From assembly GCF_016401385.1 (NCBI RefSeq), contig NZ_JAEACF010000001.1:2356001-2420000 (forward strand): a stretch of 64,000 bases of DNA. Direction: 5' to 3'. Below are positions 1 through 10,514 of this stretch, one piece after another (positions within the stretch are counted from its first letter, which is position 1; the number at the start of each line of letters is the position of its first letter). The stretch is from Fictibacillus halophilus (GTDB taxonomy: Bacteria; Bacillota; Bacilli; Bacillales; Fictibacillaceae). Below the pieces are notes generated by a model. That model saw only the letters and a program-made list of their open reading frames with translations, ran no database searches and was not told the origin of the DNA. The translations under genes and the position numbers were made by a program.

Positions 1-282
1 GATACTGTCAAATATATTTTGAAGCTTCATTCGGCTTGCTTCTAATTCAGCAAACGTTTCTTGATGATTTAAGATTTCCTGCTCTAAATTTATTGCATAA
101 CTATCTTTTACGATCAGCATTTTATAAATCAAAATTGCAAAAAGAACAACAATTCCTAGATCAATCCCATACATCAAGTAGCTCTGATTGTACATTAATC
201 CAATTGTGCTTACAGTATGTAAGGTAAACAAAACTGCTATGATATAGGTCCATTTTTTTGTTTTTGCGTGTTTTAATGGCAT
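1..282 (-). CDS. N-terminal part of a membrane sensor protein (PAS/kinase-like), cut by the window edge
   Basis: Reading leftward from an ATG at 282 there is an open frame of 94 codons that runs off the window. The ATG has a GGAGG ribosome binding site 7 bases upstream. The protein starts with a short basic stretch, has two hydrophobic segments (about residues 12-31 and 38-53), then a charged, probably coiled-coil stretch ending in LQNIFDSI, which is how PAS domains of sensor kinases and diguanylate cyclases often begin. I infer a membrane sensor; the catalytic part lies outside the window, so kinase or cyclase cannot be decided. Confidence 0.7.
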   Translation of the reverse strand, partial: MPLKHAKTKKWTYIIAVLFTLHTVSTIGLMYNQSYLMYGIDLGIVVLFAILIYKMLIVKDSYAINLEQEILNHQETFAELEASRMKLQNIFDSI

Positions 283-374
283 TTGTAAGCCTCCAAGGCT
301 AATAAGTATACCCTTTCTATCGGCTATTTCTTGGAAATTTAAACATTCTTTAATAAAGTAAACATACACATCAA

Positions 375-410
375 AAAACTCTCTGCTCAAGTCTTTGAGC
401 AGAGAGTTTT
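375..410 (-). terminator. Rho-independent terminator after the rhodanese gene
   Basis: A stem of about 16 bp (AACTCTCTGCTCAA paired with its complement, small loop) is followed on the minus strand by a run of six T. It closes the leuS-rhodanese transcript. Confidence 0.9.
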
Positions 411-413
411 ATT

Positions 414-713
414 TTAGTCTTTATTATATTCCAACATACCGCCAGTCATATTCTTCACCTTAAATCCATGATCTTGCAGGAAATAAGCTACATTCTCACT
501 GCGTCGTCCGGAACGGCAGACGATGATGTGTTCTTCGTCTTTGTTTATTTCATCTAATCGAACGGGTATCTCACCCATTTTAATATGAGTTGCCTCTGGG
601 ATCTTCCCTTCAGCTACTTCTTCATCTTCACGAACATCAATTAGAGAAATCTTTTTACCCTCTTGGAGCAATTGCTTAACTTCTGACGGTGAAATTTCTT
701 TTAATTCTTCCAT
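414..713 (-). CDS. ytwF: Single-domain rhodanese-like sulfurtransferase
   Basis: The 99-residue protein is one rhodanese domain. The active loop CRSGRR (Cys about residue 66) carries the catalytic cysteine that would accept a persulfide; the DVRE motif near residue 27 is typical of the fold. Two start codons are possible; the ATG at 713 is preferred because AAAGGAGG lies 9 bases upstream, while the ATG at 719 is only 3 bases away. It lies 15 bases behind leuS and is probably cotranscribed. The same rhodanese-leuS adjacency (YtwF) exists in B. subtilis. The physiological sulfur acceptor is unknown. Confidence 0.88.
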   Translation of the reverse strand: MEELKEISPSEVKQLLQEGKKISLIDVREDEEVAEGKIPEATHIKMGEIPVRLDEINKDEEHIIVCRSGRRSENVAYFLQDHGFKVKNMTGGMLEYNKD

Positions 714-728
714 GAGCATGTGCCTCCT

Positions 729-3149
729 TTAATTCGCTACGATATTCACAAGCTTACCTGGAACTGTAATGACTTTGCGAATCGTCTTTCCTTCAATGCT
801 TTGTTGAACGGATTCATCTTTTAAAGCAGCCTCTTCCATATCAGAACCACTGATGTTTGCGGCAATCGTCATCTTCGCTTTAAGTTTGCCGTTCACTTGC
901 ACAACAATTTCAACTTCATTTTCTACTAGTTGCGCTTCATCCCAAACTGGCCAAGAAGCATAAGCGATACTGCCTTCTCCACCTAGCATTTCCCAAAGCT
1001 CTTCGCAAATATGCGGAGCGATCGGGGAAAGCATCTTAACAAAACCTTGCATGAAATCTTTTGGAAGAACTTCCTGCTTGTTCGCTTCATTAACAAATAC
1101 CATCAATTGTGAAATGGCTGTATTAAAGCGAAGCCCTTCATAATCTTCAGTTACTTTCTTAACCGTCATATGATAAAGACGATTGAAGGCTTCAGTTCCA
1201 TTTGTATCTTGAATAGAAGGATTTATCTTCTCTCCATCTTCAGCAAGAAGTAATCTCCAAACACGATCAAGGAATCTGCGAGCTCCATCTAAACCAGTTG
1301 TGCTCCATGCGATGGAAGCATCAAGTGGACCCATGAACATCTCATACAAACGTAGTGTATCTGCACCATGGCTTGATACAATCTCATCAGGATTCACAAC
1401 GTTTCCTTTAGATTTACTCATCTTTTCATTATTCTCCCCAAGAATCATTCCTTGGTTGAAAAGTTTTTGGAAAGGCTCTTTTGTCGGAACGATACCAAGA
1501 TCATACATAACCTTGTGCCAGAAACGAGCATAAAGAAGATGCAGCACCGCGTGCTCCGCTCCACCAATATAAATATCAACTGGTAGCCAATGCTTCAACT
1601 TTTCAGGAGATGCTAATTGCTCCTCATTTTTCGGATCGATATAACGAAGATAATACCAACAGCTTCCTGCCCATTGCGGCATCGTATTCGTTTCACGACG
1701 TCCTTTCTTTCCTGTTTCAGGATCTACAACGTTTACCCACTCTTCTACGTTAGCAAGTGGGGATTCTCCTGTTCCTGAAGGTTTGATCTCTTTAACAACC
1801 GGTAGAAGAAGAGGAAGCTGATCTTCTGAAACCGTCGACATCGTGCCATCTTCCCAGTGGATGACCGGGATTGGCTCGCCCCAATAACGCTGACGAGAGA
1901 ATAACCAGTCACGAAGACGATACGTGATCTTCTTCTCACCTTTTTTGTTCTCAGAAAGCCATTCGTTCATCGTTGTAATCGCTTCTTCTTTTTGCATGCC
2001 ATTCAAGAAATCAGAATTTACGTGTTCACCATCACCTGTGTACGCTTCATCTAATACATTTCCGCCAGCAACCACTTCTGCGATCGGAAGTTCAAACTTA
2101 ACCGCGAACTCGTGGTCACGTTCATCATGCGCAGGAACCGCCATGATTGCACCCGTTCCATAGCTTGCTAGAACATAGTCTGCAATCCAGATCGGAAGTT
2201 TTGCACCTGTTACAGGATGAATAGCATATGCACCGGTAAATACACCAGACTTTTCTTTTGCAAGTTCTGTACGTTCAAGATCAGACTTTGTTTCTACTTG
2301 TCTTTGATAAGCCGTTACTGACTCTTTTTGGTCTTCAGTTACAATATCGTTTACTAGTTTATTTTCAGGAGCTAGCACTAAGTATGTTGCACCAAAAAGT
2401 GTATCTGGTCGTGTTGTGAAAACAGTGATCTTAGAAGAATGTCCATCAACGTCAAAGTGGACTTCTGCTCCCTCTGATCGGCCGATCCAGTTTCGCTGCA
2501 TGTCTTTCAAGCTCTCAGGCCAATCTAGTTCATCTAGATCTTCTAACAGTCTGTCAGCGTATGCTGTAATTTTAAGCATCCATTGTCTCATAGGTTTACG
2601 AACGACAGGATGACCTCCGCGTTCACTTTTCCCATCAATGACTTCTTCGTTTGCAAGTACTGTTCCAAGCGCTTCACACCAGTTCACAGGTACTTCATCT
2701 ACATACGCAAGTCCTTTTTTATAAAGCTGGATAAAAATCCATTGTGTCCACTTGTAATAAGAAGGATCAGTTGTGTTTACTTCACGATCCCAGTCATAAG
2801 AGAAACCAAGCTCTTTAATCTGTCTGCGGAACGTGTTGATGTTTGTTTCTGTAAATTCTGCTGGGTCGTTTCCTGTATCAAGCGCATACTGTTCTGCAGG
2901 AAGTCCAAAAGCATCCCATCCCATCGGATGAAGCACATTGTATCCTTGCATACGCTTCATTCTAGATAGTATATCTGTCGCCGTGTAACCTTCCGGGTGA
3001 CCTACGTGAAGGCCTGCTCCAGATGGATAAGGAAACATATCTAGCGCGTAAAATTTCTTTTTATCATATTCTTCTTTTGTTTGGAACGTTTTGTTCTCAT
3101 CCCAGAACTGCTGCCACTTTTTCTCGATTGTTTTGTGGTTATAATACAT
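729..3149 (-). CDS. leuS: Leucyl-tRNA synthetase
   Basis: Class I aminoacyl-tRNA synthetase that charges tRNA-Leu in the cytoplasm. At 806 residues it has the usual bacterial LeuRS length. The HIGH-type motif HVGH is at residues 48-51, the KMSKS motif appears intact, and the editing (CP1) domain with the [15 protein letters not shown] block (Thr/Asp editing pocket) lies between. AAGGAGG sits 9 bases before the ATG. The gene is preceded by a T-box leader, so its expression should rise when uncharged tRNA-Leu accumulates. The downstream rhodanese shares the transcript. Confidence 0.98.
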   Translation of the reverse strand: MYYNHKTIEKKWQQFWDENKTFQTKEEYDKKKFYALDMFPYPSGAGLHVGHPEGYTATDILSRMKRMQGYNVLHPMGWDAFGLPAEQYALDTGNDPAEFTETNINTFRRQIKELGFSYDWDREVNTTDPSYYKWTQWIFIQLYKKGLAYVDEVPVNWCEALGTVLANEEVIDGKSERGGHPVVRKPMRQWMLKITAYADRLLEDLDELDWPESLKDMQRNWIGRSEGAEVHFDVDGHSSKITVFTTRPDTLFGATYLVLAPENKLVNDIVTEDQKESVTAYQRQVETKSDLERTELAKEKSGVFTGAYAIHPVTGAKLPIWIADYVLASYGTGAIMAVPAHDERDHEFAVKFELPIAEVVAGGNVLDEAYTGDGEHVNSDFLNGMQKEEAITTMNEWLSENKKGEKKITYRLRDWLFSRQRYWGEPIPVIHWEDGTMSTVSEDQLPLLLPVVKEIKPSGTGESPLANVEEWVNVVDPETGKKGRRETNTMPQWAGSCWYYLRYIDPKNEEQLASPEKLKHWLPVDIYIGGAEHAVLHLLYARFWHKVMYDLGIVPTKEPFQKLFNQGMILGENNEKMSKSKGNVVNPDEIVSSHGADTLRLYEMFMGPLDASIAWSTTGLDGARRFLDRVWRLLLAEDGEKINPSIQDTNGTEAFNRLYHMTVKKVTEDYEGLRFNTAISQLMVFVNEANKQEVLPKDFMQGFVKMLSPIAPHICEELWEMLGGEGSIAYASWPVWDEAQLVENEVEIVVQVNGKLKAKMTIAANISGSDMEEAALKDESVQQSIEGKTIRKVITVPGKLVNIVAN

Positions 3150-3185
3150 AACCGATCCTCCTTAAAAAACTGTACTTTTAAAAAC

Positions 3186-3456
3186 AAAAAACCTTCCGCC
3201 CCTAATAAACATTAGGGACGAAAGGTTAGTTAACAATTTAAACCTGCCGCGGTACCACCCTGATTAATGCAAAAAATCGCATTCACTCGGAAACATACCT
3301 TAACGCGGCGAACGGCAAGCATTACTTCATTCACACTTGCAACTAAAGGGCGAGTTCAAAAAAGTCCGGGTTGACTTGCACCAGCCGTCAACTCTCTATC
3401 ATTTCCATTCTTTTTTTACTATTCCCTATCATCGTTATTAAAAAATTTAGATGTTA
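3186..3456 (-). promoter_or_regulatory. T-box riboswitch of leuS (leucine type)
   Basis: The minus strand carries the invariant T-box sequence AGGGTGGTACCGCG (3261-3248), followed by a strong intrinsic terminator (3227-3190 plus T-run) that overlaps it as competing antiterminator. Upstream, a stem I region with the context GAACTCGCC offers CTC (3354-3352), a leucine codon, as the likely specifier. Uncharged tRNA-Leu is expected to stabilise the antiterminator and allow leuS transcription. Confidence 0.95.
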
Positions 3457-3462
3457 ATTTGT

Positions 3463-3491
3463 ATTTTATGAATAACTCCCTAAATTGTCAA
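3463..3491 (-). promoter_or_regulatory. SigA-type promoter of the leuS leader
   Basis: Minus strand TTGACA (3491-3486), 17-base spacer, TAAAAT (3468-3463). The predicted start of transcription is just upstream of the T-box leader. Confidence 0.8.
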
Positions 3492-3561
3492 GGTTGTTCA
3501 TAAGTATAATAACCTATTTTTACCACTTTCAAACAGAGGCTATATCGCTGTAAGCGGTATC

Positions 3562-3621
3562 TTGACAAACGTTAAGGAGCTGTTTAATGTAATGTTAACT
3601 GCAATTATTTTTATGTTAACA
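3562..3621 (+). promoter_or_regulatory. bioY promoter with BirA operator
   Basis: TTGACA (3562-3567), 17 bases, TAATGT (3585-3590) form the promoter. Directly downstream lies TGTTAAC (3593-3599), 15 bases, GTTAACA (3615-3621), a perfect match to the bipartite biotin operator bound by BirA-biotinyl-AMP in Bacilli. The operator covers the transcription start, so biotin should repress bioY. Confidence 0.9.
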
Positions 3622-3644
3622 TTTTAAAAAGGGGTGCAACAAAC

Positions 3645-4214
3645 ATGCATGAAAGTAATCAAAAACTGAAGATGTCACTATACGCAGCACTTATGGCAGG
3701 AATTACAGCGATCCTCGCGCAACTGACTATCCCTCTCCCGGTAGTTCCAATTACGGGACAGACTTTAGCGATTGGGCTTTGCGCAACCATTTTAGGTCGG
3801 AAATACGGTACACTAGCTGTTATGATCTATGTCACAATGGGTGCGATCGGTCTCCCCGTTTTCTCTGAAGCTAAAGGTGGATTCATGGTCCTGATCGGTC
3901 CAACAGGTGGTTATATCGTCGGCTTTATCATAGCTGCTTATTTCACTGGCCTCATTTTAGAGAAGACAAGTTTTACTCTAATGCCTGCTATTGTTGCAAA
4001 CGTTGTGGGTATGGTGATCACACTTGTTTTTGGTGCCGTTCAATTAAAGTTTATTGCAAGCCTTAGCTGGGAACAAGCGATGAGTGGCGGTGTTATTCCT
4101 TTTTTGCTCGTCGGAGTAATCAAAGCCATTTTAGCAGCTGTTCTTGGCGTTACGATCAGAAGAAGATTAATGTCAGCTAAACTGCTTCCAAAAGAAGAGA
4201 CAAGAGCCGCTTAA
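3645..4214 (+). CDS. bioY: BioY biotin transporter (ECF substrate-binding subunit)
   Basis: The 189-residue hydrophobic protein has six predicted membrane segments and the BioY signature around LPVVPITGQTLAI (residues 31-43) and GPTGGYIVGF. BioY is the biotin-specific S component of ECF transporters and works in the plasma membrane, alone or with a shared EcfAAT module encoded elsewhere. It is monocistronic: a BirA operator precedes it and a terminator follows it. AAAAGGGG lies upstream of the ATG. The regulation and the sequence agree on biotin as substrate. Confidence 0.95.
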   Translation: MHESNQKLKMSLYAALMAGITAILAQLTIPLPVVPITGQTLAIGLCATILGRKYGTLAVMIYVTMGAIGLPVFSEAKGGFMVLIGPTGGYIVGFIIAAYFTGLILEKTSFTLMPAIVANVVGMVITLVFGAVQLKFIASLSWEQAMSGGVIPFLLVGVIKAILAAVLGVTIRRRLMSAKLLPKEETRAA

Positions 4215-4230
4215 TTCATCAAAATATAAA

Positions 4231-4270
4231 CCAAGAGACCGTGATTATCCTATCACGGTCTCTTGGTTTT
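4231..4270. terminator. Bidirectional terminator between bioY and the MFS gene
   Basis: A perfect 14-bp stem (CCAAGAGACCGTGA and complement) is followed by TTTTT on the plus strand and is AT-rich on the other side. It separates two convergent genes. Confidence 0.9.
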
Positions 4271-4286
4271 TCATTATCTATAATTC

Positions 4287-5483
4287 TCAAGAAGCTTGTT
4301 GAGGAACTTCAGTTTGCATAATGGCATGTCGACTCTTGCTGTATATGATCGTTAAAATGAAAGCAAGTACCATCAGACCAATAATCGTTTGAAACAATAC
4401 GGATATGTTGAAAATATCTGCAATCATTCCCCCAAACAACGGTCCGAGCATCCTTCCCCCTGTGGCTGTTGAGTTTACGATTCCTTGATAGAATCCGGCT
4501 CTGCCTTCAGGAGCGAGCTCTGCTGCGATGGAAGGAACGCCCGGCCAAACGAGCATCTCACCAACAGTGAGTACAATCATCGCCAACATAAAGCCACTAA
4601 AGTCTTTCGCATTTCCCACCATCACAAAAGAAATGACGAATATACAATATCCGACCAAAATTTGCGATGTTGTTGAATGCAGCCATTTTTTCAGGAAAAG
4701 ATTTACTAATGGCTGACCGAGAACGATAAACACACCATTAACGGTCCAGAGTAAACTATACATTTTCAGACTTACCCCTAGTGATTGAGTATAAGCGGCG
4801 ATCGTGGACTGCCACTGAACATAACCGATCCAAGCCAACAGATATCCTCCGCATAAAATCAATAGTGCTATAAACGCTTCTTTGTTATGAATTCTTTTAC
4901 GTTGAGAGAAGACTGTCTGTACAGAAGCTTCATCAGTTTTATCGATTCCTTTAAAACCGAACAACACAATAATAAAAAATACAAAAGAAAGAGTGGAACA
5001 ACTGATGAAAGAGAGTGTAAAAGAATAAGAAGCTGCAAAACCACCAAGGGCAGCCCCGAGTGCTACCCCTACATTCTGAGCAATATAGATTCTATTAAAA
5101 GCCTTTCTTCCACCCTCTCTCCACATCGTTCCTGCTAATGCATACATAGAGGGAAAGACGATTCCCATTCCAAAGCCCATAAAAACAAGAAGGACACTGT
5201 ACATCCAAAAATCATGAAACCAGATTAATAAGAAGGAAGTTGTAAATGAAATGGAGACTCCAAGCATAATCGTTTTGTAGCCTCCTAATTTATCAAACAA
5301 TAATCCTCCCGTTAAGTTGCCGATGATTCCGGCACCGGAATTCAACAGAAGAACAATTCCTGCTACGGTAAGTGATTTACCAAGGTGTTCATGTATAAAA
5401 ATCGTATTGATCGGCCACAAGAAACTTGAGCCCGTCACATTAAGCGCCATTCCAATAATGAGCAGCCATACTTTCGCTGGCAT
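4287..5483 (-). CDS. yttB: MFS transporter, YttB-like
   Basis: The 398-residue protein has about 12 membrane segments in two halves and the MFS loop 2-3 motif GGLLFDKLGGYK (residues about 59-70). The N-terminal MPAKVWLLIIGMALNVTG resembles B. subtilis YttB, which lies near leuS in that species; this assignment is from memory. GGGGG with a 6-base gap precedes the ATG. The substrate is unknown; the family includes drug and small-molecule exporters. The gene stands alone between a convergent bioY and a divergent mnmL. Confidence 0.85.
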   Translation of the reverse strand: MPAKVWLLIIGMALNVTGSSFLWPINTIFIHEHLGKSLTVAGIVLLLNSGAGIIGNLTGGLLFDKLGGYKTIMLGVSISFTTSFLLIWFHDFWMYSVLLVFMGFGMGIVFPSMYALAGTMWREGGRKAFNRIYIAQNVGVALGAALGGFAASYSFTLSFISCSTLSFVFFIIVLFGFKGIDKTDEASVQTVFSQRKRIHNKEAFIALLILCGGYLLAWIGYVQWQSTIAAYTQSLGVSLKMYSLLWTVNGVFIVLGQPLVNLFLKKWLHSTTSQILVGYCIFVISFVMVGNAKDFSGFMLAMIVLTVGEMLVWPGVPSIAAELAPEGRAGFYQGIVNSTATGGRMLGPLFGGMIADIFNISVLFQTIIGLMVLAFILTIIYSKSRHAIMQTEVPQQAS

Positions 5484-5648
5484 ATAAATCCCCCGCTTGC
5501 TAACTAAGATGTCTTAAACCACTCTGTATTTTATTCCTTTTTCCTGCACTTTACAATTTGAAAGTACTGACAACTCACTTTGCCGCTCACACTGCGAACA
5601 TGCTACAATGTCATATGGTGCTCATCACCGTATGAAGGAGTGAGAAAG

Positions 5649-7217
<1,569 letters not shown>

Positions 7218-7272
7218 TCAGGATTCAGAAACTGGTCGTCATATATACACCACATGGGGTATTATGCGTCAT

Positions 7273-7377
7273 CAATCCAGAAATTTAAGCACGCAATCCA
7301 AAAATTCCGGCTGGTTATCCACGAGATTTGCCTCTCAATCCAAAAGTTTTTGTCTTTTATCCACGAGTTTACGTTCC
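7273..7377. repeat. Five tandem degenerate 21-bp units
   Basis: Units begin at 7273, 7294, 7315, 7336 and 7357. Each starts with (C/T)(A/T)ATCCA followed by a purine-rich core and a variable 3' half; two sub-types alternate (CAATCCA and TTATCCACGAG). Read on the plus strand from 7254 they give a 74-codon frame made of heptads such as SIQKFKH, AIQKFRL, VIHEICL, SIQKFLS and FIHEFTF. I see no ribosome binding site for that frame, so I call a DNA repeat rather than a gene. Confidence 0.6.
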
Positions 7378-7450
7378 TCGACAAATTAAGCAATAGTTAC
7401 TATCCTCACATACCCCTGCTACATGCGAAGCACATGGCTCGACATTACTT

Positions 7451-8521
7451 TTATGAGAGGGAAGGTTTTAATCTTTGATATAGTTTTCGATTTACATAAA
7501 AGAAGTAACTCGTGGCGCCTCCCACTTTAACGAGCTTTGCCGCCATCTTTTTGATTCCAGGGCTCTCAGATACCTTTCGATCTGCAAGATAGATTCCTAA
7601 GAGACCTCTTTGGATCAAACGGTGAAACCTTGAGTTAGGCAGGTTTGCACAGCTTTTCTCTGCTTTTTCGGCAAAATAAACCATACGCTCTAGCATATGC
7701 TGATCATTCTTATAATACGTACAAAAATTCAGATCGCCCTCTAACTTGTCCTCATTCTGATCAATAAAATAATCCAAAAGAATATGAAGACCTTGTAGCC
7801 ATGGAAAGTAGCCCTTCTTTATCGTTGCAGCAGATTCTTTCGTAAAATTCCCTTGAAAGGCATAGCTTACTAAACAGAAAATGCCAAGCGTTGAACCTGC
7901 ACAAGCTGAAAATTCGTACCAAGTTATATCTGGTAGAACGGATTGATACTCTCCAAACCAACTGATTAGTCGTGGTTCTCTCTCTTGGACGATCACATGT
8001 TTATGTACTTGCAGGTCACAATAGATCGAAGCAAGTCCGATGAGTTCACTTGCAATATTCGGATAAGCTTTCATCTCTGATAAAACATTTTGACACGTGT
8101 AGACAAGCTCGTTTAAATAACCGCCGTCGTCCTGCTCTTCTCTGTAACGATAATAATTGGTTGGAACAGCGCCAGGAGATAAAGCATGAAACATACTTTC
8201 ATGAAGGGCTCGGAAATCTTTTTCATTCAGTGAAGTGCTTCTGTCACAAAGGTTATCTAAATAGTCGCTGATCGTTTGGTACGCTACCACAAACTCGATG
8301 GCTTTTTTGCGCTGGTTACCTGCTAGCAGTGTAAGGATAGCTCCCCCTTCACAGTGAAACATCTTATCCGAAATGCTGCTAACCGCCTGTTTTCTTAGTT
8401 CAGGGTTTGGAATCTTTTCAGCTCTATCATGCCAGGTCTTCAGCAGATGACTAACGGCAGGAAAAATATGTGTGTAAACGGAATACATCAATCCCCAAGG
8501 GTGAACCGGAACTTTGTTCAT
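7451..8521 (-). CDS. ytpB: Tetraprenyl-beta-curcumene synthase (DUF2600)
   Basis: The 356-residue protein matches B. subtilis YtpB. That enzyme converts all-trans-heptaprenyl or tetraprenyl diphosphate to linear or monocyclic sesquarterpenes, membrane lipids made during sporulation. YTIS/DYLDNLCDRST near residues 80-95 is the aspartate-rich, metal-binding region. AAAGGAG lies before the ATG. It is followed in the same direction by nothing and preceded by ytpA 41 bases upstream, the B. subtilis order, so ytpA-ytpB are probably cotranscribed. Confidence 0.93.
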   Translation of the reverse strand: MNKVPVHPWGLMYSVYTHIFPAVSHLLKTWHDRAEKIPNPELRKQAVSSISDKMFHCEGGAILTLLAGNQRKKAIEFVVAYQTISDYLDNLCDRSTSLNEKDFRALHESMFHALSPGAVPTNYYRYREEQDDGGYLNELVYTCQNVLSEMKAYPNIASELIGLASIYCDLQVHKHVIVQEREPRLISWFGEYQSVLPDITWYEFSACAGSTLGIFCLVSYAFQGNFTKESAATIKKGYFPWLQGLHILLDYFIDQNEDKLEGDLNFCTYYKNDQHMLERMVYFAEKAEKSCANLPNSRFHRLIQRGLLGIYLADRKVSESPGIKKMAAKLVKVGGATSYFFYVNRKLYQRLKPSLS

Positions 8522-8562
8522 AAAGAGGGCTCCTTTTGTTTATGTCTTCCTTACCTTTTTCC

Positions 8563-9351
8563 TTAATCGATCTCACTATGCAGAAAAAGAAATTTTTTCA
8601 CATAATTAAACACTTGATCTCTTTCTGGTTCGTTTAATACTTCATGATACAGTGACGGAAATTCTTTATACCATTTTTCTTCTAGTCCTACGGCGTTAAA
8701 CCATTGCTGTACTTTCATTTTGTCCACGATTCGGTCATCACCCGCTTGCAAAAGCATTAAAGGTACATTTGGAAAGTCTTTATAATGATCAAAAGCATGT
8801 TTAATCGATCCGATCAACTCGCGGTACCACCTGACAGAAACTTTTTTCACGATCAATTTATCCTCTTTATCACGAATACGTATCTCTTCGTTCCTTGTTG
8901 CACTTCCTTCAGGTAAATTAGTAGCTAACCGGACACTCGGAGCGAGTTTGTTTAAAAGAACGGAAACCGCTTCTTTCCCTTTTGATGGGTAATGAACTAA
9001 ACCTAAACAAGGAGAGGATAAGATAACTGCTTTTACACTTAGTCGTTTTACCATCAAGGTTCTTATCACAGCTAATCCACCCATGCTATGTCCTAAAATA
9101 TATATAGGGAGGCCTAGTGTCTCTGCTTCTAGATACCATTGTTCAATCGTGTGAATATAATCGTCGAATGCATCAATATGCCCTCTTCTTCTTGTCGTCG
9201 TACCTTGACCTGGAAGATCACCTGAAACACAATGAAAGCCCGCTTCGTTCAATTGTTTAATCACCCACTCATACCTGCCGTGATGTTCATTTGCTCCATG
9301 TACGACAACGATCGTTCCGATGGCGTCTCTTTTTGTTTTCCACGTCCACAT
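8563..9351 (-). CDS. ytpA: Alpha/beta-hydrolase, YtpA-type lysophospholipase
   Basis: The 262-residue protein has the monoglyceride-lipase-like fold: HGANEHHGRY (oxyanion region), the nucleophile elbow GHSMGG with Ser89, the acid in AGDDRIVD and the histidine in LYHEVLNEPERD. YtpA of B. subtilis is a lysophospholipase associated with the antibiotic bacilysocin. I start at 9351 (MWTW), which has GAGGGTGG upstream and matches the YtpA start; the in-frame ATG at 9375 has no ribosome site. Substrate is inferred from family only. Confidence 0.9.
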   Translation of the reverse strand: MWTWKTKRDAIGTIVVVHGANEHHGRYEWVIKQLNEAGFHCVSGDLPGQGTTTRRRGHIDAFDDYIHTIEQWYLEAETLGLPIYILGHSMGGLAVIRTLMVKRLSVKAVILSSPCLGLVHYPSKGKEAVSVLLNKLAPSVRLATNLPEGSATRNEEIRIRDKEDKLIVKKVSVRWYRELIGSIKHAFDHYKDFPNVPLMLLQAGDDRIVDKMKVQQWFNAVGLEEKWYKEFPSLYHEVLNEPERDQVFNYVKKFLFLHSEID

Positions 9352-9435
9352 TTCTCCACCCTCTTCTCTATTCATAAGACTTGGTGATTTGCTAAACTAT
9401 AATTAGATAAATCATAATATTAGGAGTGTGTAACT

Positions 9436-9954
9436 ATGATCTACCCATTCGGAGATAAACAACCTAAGATTTCAGAAACTGCCTTTATTGCAGACTATGT
9501 TACCATTACGGGCGATGTTCAGATTGGCGAAAATTCTTCTATTTGGTTTAATACATCCATAAGAGGAGATGTTTCCCCGACGATTATCGGAAATTATGTA
9601 AACGTTCAAGATAATTCTGTTCTTCATCAAAGCCCGAACCGCCCTCTTCATTTAAAAGACGGTGTTACCGTTGGTCATAGCGTCATATTACATAGTTGTA
9701 TCATTGAAGAGAACGCATTGATCGGCATGGGTTCACTCATACTTGATGGAGCTCACATCGGAGAAGGAGCTTTTATAGGTGCAGGAAGTCTTGTTCCTCC
9801 CGGAAAAAAGATACCACCTAATACCTTAGCTTTTGGTCGGCCAGCTAAGGTGATCAGAGAGTTAACAGAAGAAGATATTACGGACATGAATCGAATTCGT
9901 CGTGAGTATTACGAGAAAGGGCAGTATTATAAATCCTTGCAGCCTAAACGTTAA
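9436..9954 (+). CDS. ytoA: Gamma-carbonic-anhydrase-family protein YtoA
   Basis: The 172-residue protein is a left-handed beta-helix of hexapeptide repeats (ITGDVQIGENSSIW, IGENALIGMGSLI). Three histidines (about residues 62, 78 and 84 in VLHQ, VGHS and ILHS contexts) are the zinc ligands of the gamma-CA family. Members are usually trimers; many, including YtoA and YrdA, have no proven carbonic anhydrase activity. AGGAGTG lies 8 bases before the ATG. Its last 11 bases overlap the convergent VOC gene. Confidence 0.92.
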   Translation: MIYPFGDKQPKISETAFIADYVTITGDVQIGENSSIWFNTSIRGDVSPTIIGNYVNVQDNSVLHQSPNRPLHLKDGVTVGHSVILHSCIIEENALIGMGSLILDGAHIGEGAFIGAGSLVPPGKKIPPNTLAFGRPAKVIRELTEEDITDMNRIRREYYEKGQYYKSLQPKR

Positions 9955-10315
9955 ACTCGATTAGGTTACCATCAGGATCACTCACAAAAACCTGGTGCCA
10001 CTCTGTTTTGTTTGTTGGTTTATTTACATAAGGAATGTTATGAAAATCTAATGTTTTTAATAGCTTGTCCATATCTGTAACTCTTATCGCAAAATGACCG
10101 TCTCTGCTATCGATCTCAGTCGTATTTCTCCTAGCCTTACCTTTAGGATGAACGATCAAATGAAGCTGCGTGTCACCAATATCATACCAAACGCCTGGAA
10201 AATCAAATTGCGGGCGTTTTTTGTTTTTTCCAAATCCTAAAATTTCTTCATAAAAATCAATCGATCGTTCAATATCTGTGACAAGTAACGATACATGATG
10301 AATACCTGAATACAT
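9944..10315 (-). CDS. VOC-superfamily (glyoxalase/bleomycin-resistance-like) protein
   Basis: The 123-residue protein has two beta-alpha-beta-beta-beta modules with metal-ligand positions at HHVSLLV (residue 6), HLIV (about 53), HFAIRV (about 74) and NLIEFNV (Glu about 121). This is the layout of glyoxalase I-like and FosB-like enzymes. A glyoxalase role is possible but the substrate cannot be told. AGAGGTGG precedes the ATG. It is convergent with and overlaps ytoA. Confidence 0.85.
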   Translation of the reverse strand: MYSGIHHVSLLVTDIERSIDFYEEILGFGKNKKRPQFDFPGVWYDIGDTQLHLIVHPKGKARRNTTEIDSRDGHFAIRVTDMDKLLKTLDFHNIPYVNKPTNKTEWHQVFVSDPDGNLIEFNV

Positions 10316-10347
10316 ATTTGTTCCACCTCTTTATCTTTCATAATGTT

Positions 10348-10378
10348 TTGCGTTCCATTTTAGCACAATTGAACGCAA
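10348..10378. promoter_or_regulatory. Inverted repeat upstream of the VOC gene, possible operator
   Basis: TTGCGTTC, 15 bases, GAACGCAA form an 8-bp inverted repeat. On the minus strand a TAAAAT (-10-like) lies between the arms, so the repeat would straddle the promoter of the VOC gene. No known regulator could be assigned. Confidence 0.4.
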
Positions 10379-10514
10379 TACGTGGTTTCTGAGATTGACA
10401 ACGTTCATTATTCAGAGATTAGGATATTTATAATAAATTCATACTGTCTTCATGTTCCCCTTACAATAGCGTTTTATTATTATAGTATCGGACAAAAAAG
10501 TAAGGGGGATATTC

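Noticed and set aside
2583..2969. Plus-strand 128-codon frame inside leuS
   Set aside because: It is antisense to a highly conserved gene and has no ribosome binding site.
7315..7368. TTATCCACG twice, close to the DnaA-box consensus
   Set aside because: Both copies belong to the 21-bp repeat units, each has a mismatch in the last base, and no origin features such as dnaA, an AT-rich unwinding stretch or a box cluster are present.
7273..7377. Possible CRISPR array
   Set aside because: The units are contiguous and degenerate without unique spacers of constant length, and no cas genes are near.
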